Origin: an uncultured Alcaligenaceae bacterium
GTDB taxonomy: Bacteria > Pseudomonadota > Gammaproteobacteria > Burkholderiales > Burkholderiaceae_B
Assembly: GCA_937908115.1 (NCBI GenBank)
Contig: CALEQZ010000038.1
Coordinates: forward strand, 1-45,134
Reading direction: 5' to 3'
DNA length: 45,134 nt
Part shown: positions 8,741 to 16,366 of the stretch, one piece after another
Layout: each line of letters begins with the position of its first letter
How positions within the stretch are numbered: position 1 is the first letter of the stretch
Notes under the pieces: model-generated
Databases searched by the model: none
What the model was told of the DNA's origin: nothing
Seen by the model: the letters and a program-made list of their open reading frames with translations, nothing else
Position numbers and translations under genes: made by a program

Positions 8741-9892
8741 ATGGACACCCGTTCCTGGCTCGAAACCCTGGTTGGCTTTGACACGACCAGCCGCAATTCC
8801 AATCTGGCGTTGATAGAAACCGTGCGCGACTGGCTCAAGGGCCAGGGCATCGATGCCTGGCTCGTGCACAATGGCGACGGCAACAAGGCCAATCTGTTCG
8901 CCACGCTGCCCGCCAAGGACGGCGGCGAGCAGGGCGGCATCGTGTTGTCCGGGCACACCGACGTGGTGCCGGTCGACGGGCAGGTCTGGCAGTCCGACCC
9001 CTTCAAGCTGACCGAGCGCGACGGCAAGCTATACGGTCGAGGCAGCTGCGACATGAAGGGCTTCATCGCCGTGGCGCTGGCGCTGGTGCCGGAGTTCCTG
9101 GCCATGCCGCGCAACAAGCCGCTGCACCTGGCGCTGTCTTACGACGAGGAGGTCGGCTGCGTCGGGGCGCCGCTGATGCTGGCCGACCTGCGCAGCCGCG
9201 GTATCCGGCCCGAGGGTTGCGTGGTGGGCGAGCCCACCGGCATGCAGGTGGTGGTCGCCCACAAAGGCATCAATGTGTACCACTGCAGGGTGCACGGCAA
9301 GTCGGCGCACTCGTCGCTGACGCCGCAAGGGTGCAACGCCATCGAGCACGCTGCACGGCTGATCTGCCGGATCCGCGACGCTGCCGACGCCTACCGGGCC
9401 AAGGGGCCGTACGACCATTTCTACGACGTGCCCTTCACGACCATGACCACCAACCGCATCCAGGGCGGGATCGCGGTGAACACCATCCCCAACTTGTGCG
9501 AGTTTTCGTACGAATTCCGCAACCTGCCCGGCATGTCGGTGGAAAGCATCCAGTCCGAGATCGAGACCTACGTGCGCGACGAGCTGCTGCCGCGCATGCG
9601 CGCCGAATACGAGGGCGCGGCGGTGGAAATCCGATGCGACGCCTCGGCTCCGGGGCTGGAGGCCGCCGAGGAAGCGGCCATTACCCAGCTGGTGCGCGAG
9701 TTGACGCGCGATACCGGTACCCGCAAGGTGGCCTACGGGACCGAAGCAGGGCTGTTTCAGTCCATCGGCGTACCCACGGTCGTGTGCGGGCCCGGCTCTA
9801 TCGAGCAGGCGCACAAGCCCGACGAGTTCGTGGCGCTGGATCAGTTGCAGAAGTGCGAGGATTTCCTGCGCCGCCTGGCGCGCACGCTGTGA
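8741..9892 (+). CDS. argE: acetylornithine deacetylase
   Basis: A 383-residue M20-family metallohydrolase that removes the acetyl group from N-acetylornithine in arginine synthesis. Metal-binding and catalytic elements are present: GHTDVVPVDG (His72, Asp74), GRGSCDMKGF (Asp104), YDEEVGCVG (Glu136, Glu137), and GEPTGMQ; the dimerisation domain lies between about residues 180 and 290. Length and the start MDTRSWLETLVGFDT fit ArgE rather than DapE. No arginine gene is adjacent; the next gene is trpB. The Shine-Dalgarno is poor. Some M20 relatives act on other N-acyl amino acids, which is the main alternative. Confidence 0.88.
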   Translation: MDTRSWLETLVGFDTTSRNSNLALIETVRDWLKGQGIDAWLVHNGDGNKANLFATLPAKDGGEQGGIVLSGHTDVVPVDGQVWQSDPFKLTERDGKLYGRGSCDMKGFIAVALALVPEFLAMPRNKPLHLALSYDEEVGCVGAPLMLADLRSRGIRPEGCVVGEPTGMQVVVAHKGINVYHCRVHGKSAHSSLTPQGCNAIEHAARLICRIRDAADAYRAKGPYDHFYDVPFTTMTTNRIQGGIAVNTIPNLCEFSYEFRNLPGMSVESIQSEIETYVRDELLPRMRAEYEGAAVEIRCDASAPGLEAAEEAAITQLVRELTRDTGTRKVAYGTEAGLFQSIGVPTVVCGPGSIEQAHKPDEFVALDQLQKCEDFLRRLARTL

Positions 9893-9922
9893 TCGCGCTG
9901 CTGGCGTACGGGGGCGGTCGGT

Positions 9923-9928
9923 TAGAAT
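9923..9928 (+). promoter_or_regulatory. trpB: possible -10 box for trpB operon
   Basis: TAGAAT matches five of six bases of a sigma-70 -10 box, 95 bases before the trpB start. The matching -35 region (CTGGCG) is poor, so this is a weak candidate. If used, the transcript would start near 9935 and include the small open frame described next. Confidence 0.3.
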
Positions 9929-9938
9929 GACAGGTTGC

Positions 9939-10022
9939 ATGCCGGCCGGCGTACGTCGATGGCCGCGGCGCCCGGCGCCGGGGTTCTCGGCCGCGCAAGC
10001 GGCCCACGGAGATGCCAATTGA
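9939..10022 (+). CDS. possible 27-residue leader ORF overlapping trpB start
   Basis: An open frame ATG 9939 to TGA 10022 (MPAGVRRWPRRPAPGFSAAQ and seven further residues) ends so that its stop overlaps the TTG start of trpB in the order TTGA. It holds one Trp codon. This is the geometry of a translationally coupled leader peptide. It has no convincing ribosome site, and random G+C-rich DNA is often open for this length, so it may be chance. Confidence 0.25.
   Translation: MPAGVRRWPRRPAPGFSAAQAAHGDAN
10008..10012 (+). promoter_or_regulatory. trpB: ribosome binding site that fixes the TTG start of trpB
   Basis: GGAGA ends six bases before TTG 10019. No ATG or GTG downstream fits the conserved N-terminus, and the upstream in-frame starts would add residues unlike TrpB, so this site decides the start. 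Confidence 0.7.
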
Positions 10023-11218
10023 AACCCTATGACCTTCCTGACGCGCGCGGGCATTTCGGACAGTACGGCGGCGTGTTCGTCGCCGAAACCTTGATGCACG
10101 CGCTGGACGAGTTGCGCGAGGCCTACGCGCGCTATCGCGACGACCCCGATTTCGTCGCCGAATTCCAGCACGAGCTCAAGCATTTCGTCGGCCGGCCCAA
10201 CCCGGTCTACCACGCCCGGCGCTGGTCCGAGCAGCTGGGCGGTGCGCAGATCTGGTTCAAGCGTGAGGACCTCAACCACACCGGTGCGCACAAGGTCAAT
10301 AATTGCATCGGCCAGGCGCTGCTGGCGCGCCGCATGGGCAAGCGGCGCATCATCGCCGAGACGGGTGCCGGCCAGCATGGCGTGGCCACGGCCACCGTGG
10401 CGGCGCGCTACGGCATGCAGTGCGTGGTCTACATGGGCAGTGAGGACGTGCGCCGGCAGGCTTCCAATGTCTACCGCATGAAGCTGCTGGGTGCCAGCGT
10501 CGTGCCCGTCGAGTCGGGCTCGCGCACGCTCAAGGATGCGCTGAACGAGGCCATGCGGGACTGGGTCACCCGCATCGATGACACGTTCTACATCATCGGC
10601 ACGGTGGCCGGCCCCCACCCCTATCCCATGATGGTCAGGGACTTCCAGTCCGTGATCGGCAAGGAATGCCTGGAGCAGATGCCGCGCGAAGCCGGCCGCC
10701 AGCCGGACGTCATCGTTGCGGCGGTCGGCGGTGGATCCAACGCGATGGGCATTTTCTACCCCTACCTGGAGCACGAGTCGGTGCGCCTGGTCGGCGTCGA
10801 AGCCGCCGGCCACGGCCTGGAGACAGGCCGGCATGCCGCTTCCCTGAACGCGGGCGAGGTCGGCGTGCTGCACGGCAACCGCACTTACGTGATCCAGGAT
10901 GAAGACGGCCAGGTGAGGGAAACCCATTCGGTGTCGGCCGGGCTGGACTATCCCGGCGTCGGGCCCGAACACGCTTGGCTCAAGGACAGCGGGCGGGCCA
11001 GCTACGTCTGCATCACCGACGAAGAGGCGCTGGCCGCCTTCCACGATTGTTGCCGCATCGAGGGCATCATGCCGGCGCTGGAGTCCTCGCACGCCATCGC
11101 CTACGCCGTGAAGCTGGCGCCCACTTTGCCGCAGGACCAGATCATCCTGGTCAACCTGTCCGGCCGCGGCGACAAAGACATGCACACCGTGGCCGAGCGC
11201 GGCGGCATCCAACTGTAG
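10019..11218 (+). CDS. trpB: tryptophan synthase beta chain
   Basis: With the TTG start at 10019 the protein is 399 residues, the normal TrpB length, and opens with the conserved YDLPDARGHFGQYGGVFVAETL. It condenses indole and serine to tryptophan with PLP. The PLP lysine is Lys92 in HTGAHKVNN; the phosphate-binding GGGSNAMG and the C-terminal SGRGDKDM are present. It leads a tight cluster trpB-trpA-accD (gaps of 4 bases each), the usual beta-proteobacterial order, but here the commonly preceding trpF is missing and argE lies upstream. A rare TTG start may keep output low or tie it to the small upstream frame. Confidence 0.95.
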   Translation: MKPYDLPDARGHFGQYGGVFVAETLMHALDELREAYARYRDDPDFVAEFQHELKHFVGRPNPVYHARRWSEQLGGAQIWFKREDLNHTGAHKVNNCIGQALLARRMGKRRIIAETGAGQHGVATATVAARYGMQCVVYMGSEDVRRQASNVYRMKLLGASVVPVESGSRTLKDALNEAMRDWVTRIDDTFYIIGTVAGPHPYPMMVRDFQSVIGKECLEQMPREAGRQPDVIVAAVGGGSNAMGIFYPYLEHESVRLVGVEAAGHGLETGRHAASLNAGEVGVLHGNRTYVIQDEDGQVRETHSVSAGLDYPGVGPEHAWLKDSGRASYVCITDEEALAAFHDCCRIEGIMPALESSHAIAYAVKLAPTLPQDQIILVNLSGRGDKDMHTVAERGGIQL

Positions 11219-11222
11219 AGCA

Positions 11223-12107
11223 ATGAACGAACGAGACGACCGCATCGCCGCGGCATTCGCCCGCGCAGCCGGGCAAGGGCGCGCCGCGCTGATTCCCTAC
11301 ATTGCAGCCGGCGATCCCGACGCGCAGGCGACGGTGCCGTTGATGCACGCGCTGGTGCGTGCCGGCGCCGACGTGATCGAACTGGGCGTGCCCTTTTCCG
11401 ATCCGATGGCAGACGGCCCGGTCATCCAGCGTGCGGCCGAGCGCGCCATCGCCGGCGGCACGGGGCTGCGCGGCGTGCTGGACATGGTGGCGCGCTTTCG
11501 TGCCGACGACGCCCAAACCCCCGTGGTGCTCATGGGCTACGCCAATCCCATCGAGCGCATGGGCCAGGCGCGCTTTGCCGAGGCTGCCGCCGCGGCCGGC
11601 GTCGATGGGCTGCTGTGCGTGGACTATCCGCCAGAGGAAATCGGCGAATTCGTCGATATGCTGACCGGGCGCGGCATCGCGCCCATCTTCCTGCTGGCGC
11701 CCACGTCGACCGAAGCGCGCATCCGCGCCGTCGGGCAGGCTGCGCGCGGCTATGTTTATTATGTGTCGCTGCGCGGCGTGACCGGCGCCGGCCACCTCGA
11801 TACAGAGGAAGTCGCGCAGCGGCTAAAGGAAATCCGCCGCCATGTCGCGTTGCCCGTGGGCGTCGGATTCGGCATACGCGACGGCCAAAGTGCGGCGCGA
11901 ATCGCGGGCGTGGCCGACGCCGTCGTCATAGGCAGCAAGCTGATAGAAACCATCGAGCAGGCCGTGGCCGGCCTGCCCGCCGGACAAGGCCGCATCGATG
12001 CCGCGGCCGCCGCCGCCGCGGGCTGGCTGGGCGAAATCCGCAAGGCGCTGGATGCTGCCGCGGCCGAACGCGCAGGGCAGGGCGCCCGCGCTTCCTCCAT
12101 CGGATGA
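11223..12107 (+). CDS. trpA: tryptophan synthase alpha chain
   Basis: A 294-residue TIM-barrel protein that cleaves indole-3-glycerol phosphate to indole, which is channelled to TrpB. The active-site residues are Glu53 and Asp64 in DVIELGVPFSDPMADGP; the phosphate-binding GFGIRDGQSA and AVVIGSKLI follow. It starts 4 bases after trpB and ends 4 bases before accD, so the three are one transcript. The C-terminal 30 residues are Ala-rich and longer than in E. coli TrpA (268 residues), a common trait in this order. Confidence 0.96.
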   Translation: MNERDDRIAAAFARAAGQGRAALIPYIAAGDPDAQATVPLMHALVRAGADVIELGVPFSDPMADGPVIQRAAERAIAGGTGLRGVLDMVARFRADDAQTPVVLMGYANPIERMGQARFAEAAAAAGVDGLLCVDYPPEEIGEFVDMLTGRGIAPIFLLAPTSTEARIRAVGQAARGYVYYVSLRGVTGAGHLDTEEVAQRLKEIRRHVALPVGVGFGIRDGQSAARIAGVADAVVIGSKLIETIEQAVAGLPAGQGRIDAAAAAAAGWLGEIRKALDAAAAERAGQGARASSIG

Positions 12108-12111
12108 TCTC

Positions 12112-12990
12112 ATGAGCTGGATAGAAAAACTCCTGCCTCCGCGCATCAACAGAAGCAGCGACTCCGGCGCGCGCCGCGTCCCGGAAGGTCTTTGGGTCAA
12201 GTGCCCGGCATGCGAATCGGTGCTCTACAGCGAAGACCTGACGTCCAACCTGCACGTCTGCCCCAAATGCGACCACCACATGCGCATCGGCGCGCGGGCG
12301 CGCATCGACTCGCTGCTCGACGTCGAGGGGCGGGTCAGGATAGGCGAGAACACGCGCTCGGTCGACACGCTCAAGTTTAAAGACACGCGCAAGTATCCGG
12401 AGCGCCTGCAGGAGGCGATGTCGCAGACCGGCGAAACCGAAGCCCTGGTGGTGGAGGCCGGTACCATCCGCGGCATCCCGGCGACGTTGGCTTGCTTCGA
12501 ATTCAACTTCATGGGCGGGTCCATGGGGTCGGTGGTGGGCGAGCGTTTCGTGCGCGGCGTGCGCTGGGCGCTTGAAAACCGCACCGGCTTCGTCTGCGTG
12601 GCCGCGTCGGGCGGCGCGCGCATGCAGGAAAGCCTGCTGTCGCTGATGCAGATGGCCAAGACCAATGCCATGCTGACGCGCCTGTCCGAGGCCGGGCTGC
12701 CGTTCATCAGCGTGCTGACCGATCCCACCATGGGAGGCGTGTCCGCCAGTTTCGCCTTCATGGGCGACGTGGTCATCGCTGAACCCAAGGCGCTGATTGG
12801 TTTCGCCGGCCCGCGGGTCATCGAGCAGACCGTGCGCGAAAAGCTGCCCGAAGGCTTCCAGCGCGCTGAATTCCTACTGCAAAAGGGCGCCATCGACATG
12901 GTGGTCGACCGGCGTCATTTGCGAGAGGAGCTTGCCCGCCTGCTGGCGCTGTTGACCAAGCAGCCGGCCGACGCCGTGACCGCCGCTTGA
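12112..12990 (+). CDS. accD: acetyl-CoA carboxylase carboxyltransferase subunit beta
   Basis: A 292-residue carboxyltransferase beta subunit; with AccA it transfers CO2 from biotin to acetyl-CoA to give malonyl-CoA for fatty acid synthesis. The zinc ribbon CPAC...CPKC (Cys31, Cys34, Cys50, Cys53) is intact and the crotonase-like core shows MGGSMGSVVGERFVRG and SGGARMQES. The start at 12112 gives the family N-terminus MSWIEKLLPP. Linkage to trpA is widely conserved in proteobacteria. Confidence 0.96.
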   Translation: MSWIEKLLPPRINRSSDSGARRVPEGLWVKCPACESVLYSEDLTSNLHVCPKCDHHMRIGARARIDSLLDVEGRVRIGENTRSVDTLKFKDTRKYPERLQEAMSQTGETEALVVEAGTIRGIPATLACFEFNFMGGSMGSVVGERFVRGVRWALENRTGFVCVAASGGARMQESLLSLMQMAKTNAMLTRLSEAGLPFISVLTDPTMGGVSASFAFMGDVVIAEPKALIGFAGPRVIEQTVREKLPEGFQRAEFLLQKGAIDMVVDRRHLREELARLLALLTKQPADAVTAA

Positions 12991-13143
12991 GCGCAATGGT
13001 CGGGCTGCGGACGGCACGCTGATCTGCCGCGGTGCCGGTTGTGAACGCCGCGCAACAGGCCTGCGTTTGCCGCCGCCCGGCCCTTCTCGGCCGGGTGCAC
13101 TTCTGATAGCTTGATAGAAATTTTTACCATTCCCGAGGTCGAA

Positions 13144-13689
13144 ATGGCTTTCAAGAAAAACATCGTGGCCGGCCTGGTCGCCGGCCTTTTCGTCGCCTGC
13201 GCCGCTCCTGCGGCCGCCCAGTCCGGCGAAGGCACGTCGGGCGGCGTGAGCCTGCAAGTGGGCGTGGGCGACCACTACAAGCGCTACATGCTGGGCTATG
13301 AGACGCCTACGCTGTGGCAATACCGCTTCGGTGGCGATTGGGGGCGTCTCGACCTGACCGGCGAATTTTCGGCCGCGTATTGGCATGCCGACGGCGGCCG
13401 CCATCCCGCTTCGGTATGGCAATTCGGCGCCACGCCCATGTTCCGCTGGTGGGTGGGCGAGCGCTTTTTCATCGAAGGCGGCGTAGGCGCCAACGTGTTC
13501 ACCCGCACCACCTTCGCCGACAAGCGCATCAGCACCGCCTTCCAGTTCGGCGACCACATCGGCGTCGGGTTCCAACTGACCCCGGCCAGCCGTATCGGCC
13601 TGCGCTATTCGCATTTCTCGAACGCCAACATCAAGCGTCCCAATCCGGGCCTGGACGTCGTCCAGTTCACCTACGTGCAGAGCTTCTGA
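13144..13689 (+). CDS. pagL: PagL-type lipid A 3-O-deacylase
   Basis: A 181-residue outer-membrane beta-barrel protein with a signal peptide of about 25 residues (cut near APAAAQ) and a C-terminal Phe. PagL removes the 3-O-linked acyl chain from lipid A, softening recognition of LPS. The catalytic His and Ser are seen in LRYSHFSNANIKRPN (His157, Ser159). Fourteen residues after the histidine, where Pseudomonas aeruginosa PagL has its catalytic Glu (His126 to Glu140), this protein has Asp171, so the acid of the triad is conservatively changed. The start at 13144 has a GAGG ribosome site; the gap from accD is 153 bases with a small CCCGGCC/GGCCGGG hairpin at 13076-13095. Followed by a strong terminator. 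Confidence 0.88.
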   Translation: MAFKKNIVAGLVAGLFVACAAPAAAQSGEGTSGGVSLQVGVGDHYKRYMLGYETPTLWQYRFGGDWGRLDLTGEFSAAYWHADGGRHPASVWQFGATPMFRWWVGERFFIEGGVGANVFTRTTFADKRISTAFQFGDHIGVGFQLTPASRIGLRYSHFSNANIKRPNPGLDVVQFTYVQSF

Positions 13690-13749
13690 CGGCCTACCTA
13701 GTGAGCCGGGCGCAGCGCCTTGTGTGCCCGGCTGCGTGGCGCAAAAGAA

Positions 13750-13786
13750 AAAACGGCGCAAACCCCAACAGGGTTTGCGCCGTTTT
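13750..13786. terminator. strong two-way intrinsic terminator
   Basis: AAAACGGCGCAAACCC (13750-13765) and its exact complement (13771-13786) form a perfect 16-pair stem around loop CAACA, with T-runs on both strands. It serves pagL on plus and the MarR-type gene on minus, which converge here. Confidence 0.92.
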
Positions 13787-13857
13787 AGTTCGCTTCAGTT
13801 TGTTTGCGTCTCCTCGAACCTCCACCCGCTGTCGAGACGGGCCAGCCCCTCATCGCG

Positions 13858-14415
13858 TCATGCCGATGCCGGGCCGCCCCGCTCGGACGGGCGGTTTTCG
13901 AGCCATCTCGTCGTATCGCGGCGAAACGCCTGTGCGCATTGCGTCAGGACGGCGTGGGCCGCCGCAATTTGGTCGTCGTCGAAGCACTGCGTGTGCATGC
14001 CGACCTCGATCGCGATGTCGTGCATCATCGATTCCAACGGCCGGCAACGTTCCGGCACGGGGGAAATGACGATCATGCGGCGATCCAGCGGGTGACGGCT
14101 GCGTCGCACGAAGCCGGCTTCCTCCAGGCGGTTGATCAGTGCCGTGGTGCCGCCGGGGCTCAGCCCCAGCAGGCTGGCCAGCTGGCCGGTGGGCAGCGCC
14201 TCGAATTCGAGCAGCAGTTCCAGCGCCCGACAGTCCGCCACAGGCAACCCCAGTTGCGCTGCCGCGGTGGCTTGCCTGGCAGCCGTGTACACCGAGAAGC
14301 GGCGGCCCAACATCAGCGCCACGTCATTGAGCAGCGCCAGGCGAGACGGACCGGTTCCGATGCGCTGGGGCCTCGTGTCGGAGGCCAACGTCGTGCCGTT
14401 ATCCAGTGCGAACAT
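13858..14415 (-). CDS. MarR-family transcriptional regulator
   Basis: A 185-residue protein with the MarR winged helix: LPTGQLASLLGLSPGGTTALINRLEEAGFVRRSRHPLDRRMIVISP covers the DNA-reading helix and the wing with the conserved Asp-Arg-Arg. MarR proteins are usually dimeric repressors released by small ligands. It lies 19 bases downstream of the repeat lipoprotein gene on the same strand, so the two are probably cotranscribed, and an AGAGGG ribosome site precedes its ATG. Its N-terminal extension of about 30 residues is not part of the core fold. The target and ligand are unknown; the lipoprotein and TpsB genes are the obvious candidates by position. Confidence 0.85.
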   Translation of the reverse strand: MFALDNGTTLASDTRPQRIGTGPSRLALLNDVALMLGRRFSVYTAARQATAAAQLGLPVADCRALELLLEFEALPTGQLASLLGLSPGGTTALINRLEEAGFVRRSRHPLDRRMIVISPVPERCRPLESMMHDIAIEVGMHTQCFDDDQIAAAHAVLTQCAQAFRRDTTRWLENRPSERGGPASA

Positions 14416-14434
14416 GATGGCCCTCTATGGTCGG

Positions 14435-16057
14435 TTAGCGTGCTGCACCACCCACGTTGCCCAGGCCGCCCAGTACGCCGCCGACCAAGCCGGTGACCGG
14501 TGCCAGCAGGCCGCCAAGCAGGTTGCCCTGCCCGCCGGCGCCACCGCCGTTGCCGCCCGATCCGCCGCCGGCGCCACCGCCGGTCAGCCCGCCCGTCAGC
14601 CCGCCAACCAGGCCGGTGACCGGTGCGAGCAGTCCTCCCGCACCACCGCCGTTGCCGCCCGAGCCTGCGCCACCGGCCAGGCCGCCAGTCAGGCCGCCGA
14701 CCAAGCCCGTGACCGGCGCCAGCAGGCCGCCGGCTCCGCCACTGTCACCCGAGCCGCCCGCCAGGCCACCCAGCAGGCCAGTCACCGGGGCGAGCAGCCC
14801 GCCGTTGGCGCCGTTGCCACCACCGCCCAATCCGCCAGTCAGGCCGCCGACCAGGCCGGTCACGGGCGAGAGCAAGCCGCCGTCACCGCCGCCTGCGACG
14901 CCGCCCAGCAGGCCCGTGATGGGCGAGAGCAGGCCGCCTTCGCTGCCGCCGAGTCCGCCGGTCAAGGCCTTGACCGTGCCGGTGGCGTTACCCAGGACTG
15001 CGCCGAGCGGGTTGGCCGCATCGGGATGGCTGGGGTCCAGTAGCGCGCCGACGCTGCCGATCGTGGCACCCAGGCCGGCCGTGACGTCGGACAGGCCACC
15101 CGCGCCCGGGATGTCGGCCGCACCGCCCAGGCCGGCGACCGTGTCACCGATGTTGGTGAGCAGGCCGCTGACGGGCTGGCCGAGCGACGTGGCGGCGCCT
15201 ACCGATTGGGTCAGGCTGGTCGCCGCGCCGGCCACGGGCGCCACCACCGGATCGAGGGCCTTGCCCACGCCGCCCAGCGTATCGTCCAAACCAAGCGGAA
15301 TGAGGTTATCCACCGCGCCGCCGACGTTGCCCAGCGCCGGCTCCAGGATCGGCTGCACGGGCTGGTCCAGCAGCGGACCGGTCAGGCCGCCCACCACGTT
15401 GGCCACGGGGTTGAGCAAGCCGCCTTCGCCGCCCAGCGCGGCGGTCAGGGAGAAGAGGGCGCCAGTCGCGTTGTCCAGGACGGTGGTCAGGGGCTTGGGA
15501 TTGTCGGGGTCGTTGACCAGCAGGCCGCCCAGGCTGCTTACGGTGTCGCCCAGGCCGCCGACCAGGCCGCCCACGCCTTCACCCAGGCCGCCGGTGCCAG
15601 GTAGGGCGTTGCCCAGGGTGTCACCCAGCCCGCTGACGATGCCACCCGTGGTGCCTAGCAAGTCGTTGGCCGTGCCACCCAGGCCGGTGGCCTCACCGAC
15701 CGTGCGCGTCAGGCCGGTCACTGTGTCGATGACCGGCTCGACGGTCGGATCAAGCGCCTTGCCGATGCCGCCCAGGCTGTCGCCCAAACCAGCCGGGGCC
15801 AGGTTGTCGACCGCTTTGCCGGTGTTGCCCAGGCTGACTTCGAGGGGGCCTTTTACGGTGGCGTCTGCTGGCGGATTTACCGGGTTGCCGGGGTTGGTGG
15901 GGCTGCCGGGGCCGCCGGGTTTGGCCGGAGTGGCCGGCGCTGCCGCGCTGCGATGGCTACCGCCGCTGCTTGAGCAGCCTGCCACGCCGACTAGTGCGGC
16001 CGCCAGCAGCGCCGCGACGGCGCTGCGCTGCCAAGTGGAAGAGGTATTGCGATCCAT
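14435..16057 (-). CDS. glycine-rich repeat lipoprotein
   Basis: A 540-residue putative lipoprotein. The N-terminus has a lipoprotein signal peptide ending LVGVAGC (Cys28), then a Pro/Gly linker. The rest is repetitive: two long units of about 165 residues (76-241 and 242 to about 390), each opening LGNxGxAVDNLxPxGLxDxLGG, then six short units of the form GGLLxPVTGLxGGLxGG spaced by Gly/Asn/Ser-rich linkers up to residue 532. Almost no charged or aromatic residues occur in the C-terminal half. Such proteins are sometimes labelled collagen-like, but a Gly-X-Y period is not present. Role unknown; I infer a surface or periplasmic structural protein. It has a promoter-sized gap upstream and the TpsB gene beyond that, and the MarR gene 19 bases downstream. 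Confidence 0.75.
   Translation of the reverse strand: MDRNTSSTWQRSAVAALLAAALVGVAGCSSSGGSHRSAAAPATPAKPGGPGSPTNPGNPVNPPADATVKGPLEVSLGNTGKAVDNLAPAGLGDSLGGIGKALDPTVEPVIDTVTGLTRTVGEATGLGGTANDLLGTTGGIVSGLGDTLGNALPGTGGLGEGVGGLVGGLGDTVSSLGGLLVNDPDNPKPLTTVLDNATGALFSLTAALGGEGGLLNPVANVVGGLTGPLLDQPVQPILEPALGNVGGAVDNLIPLGLDDTLGGVGKALDPVVAPVAGAATSLTQSVGAATSLGQPVSGLLTNIGDTVAGLGGAADIPGAGGLSDVTAGLGATIGSVGALLDPSHPDAANPLGAVLGNATGTVKALTGGLGGSEGGLLSPITGLLGGVAGGGDGGLLSPVTGLVGGLTGGLGGGGNGANGGLLAPVTGLLGGLAGGSGDSGGAGGLLAPVTGLVGGLTGGLAGGAGSGGNGGGAGGLLAPVTGLVGGLTGGLTGGGAGGGSGGNGGGAGGQGNLLGGLLAPVTGLVGGVLGGLGNVGGAAR
14462..14938 (-). repeat. six short tandem repeats coding GGLLxPVTGLxGG
   Basis: Six copies of an in-frame repeat of about 51 bases, separated by variable Gly-rich spacers, code residues 374-532 of the lipoprotein. 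Spacer length changes from copy to copy (from about 2 to over 20 residues), which suggests past slippage or recombination. Confidence 0.85.
14888..15832 (-). repeat. two long diverged repeats in the lipoprotein gene
   Basis: Residues 76-241 and 242 to about 390 are two copies of one unit with a period near 165 residues. Each has AVDNL, GKALDP, a DNATG or GNATG block and ends with a GGLL segment that resembles the short repeats, so the short repeats probably arose from its end. Confidence 0.75.
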
Positions 16058-16366
16058 GGTTGTGCTCCGCTTTGAGAAGTCCGTTCAGGCGTCATCCGTT
16101 GCCTTGCACGGAGGGATACGCACAATCCATGCCAACCCTGTCACATTGTTGGGAATATTTTCTCATAATGTCTGTTTCGTTCTGGCTTAATCCTTTTAAG
16201 TCAAAGGCTTGCGATCTGCGCGAGACTGTGAACACCTCTTTCGCGAGATGGCGCCAGATGCGCGAATGTTACAAATGAGAGGGGAATGGAGGGGTGACGT
16301 TACCCGCGCGTTACGTAACGTTCCGGTTCGGCGGGCGGCCCCGGCCATGGCGACCGGGGCAGGCTG
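16058..16366. other. 309-base gap upstream of the repeat lipoprotein gene
   Basis: No gene is supported here. It must hold the lipoprotein promoter (minus strand); the stretch 16135-16210 is A+T-rich but I found no clear -35/-10 pair. Near the TpsB stop there is a GCCCCGG/CCGGGGC hairpin (about 16343-16364) that could end the TpsB transcript, and a run of CGTTAC motifs described separately. Confidence 0.6.
16298..16320. promoter_or_regulatory. CGTTAC repeats with 12-base palindrome
   Basis: CGTTAC at 16298-16303 is followed by the perfect palindrome CGTTACGTAACG at 16309-16320, so the hexamer occurs three times in 23 bases. This looks like an operator for a dimeric regulator, possibly the MarR-type protein. 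Function not shown. Confidence 0.35.

Noticed and set aside
9893..10018. trp attenuator
   Set aside because: Only one Trp codon in the small frame and no terminator/antiterminator pair with a T-run.
9029..11245. 738-residue open frame on the minus strand
   Set aside because: It is antisense to argE and trpB, which are certain; long antisense frames are expected at this G+C content.
14462..14938. CRISPR-like spacing of repeats
   Set aside because: The repeats are in frame inside a coding region and code a regular peptide; spacers are low-complexity Gly codons.
14457..16190. 577-residue proline-rich open frame on the plus strand
   Set aside because: It is the antisense image of the glycine-rich repeats (GGC/GCC codons read as Pro); it has no ribosome site, while the minus-strand frame has a perfect lipoprotein signal.
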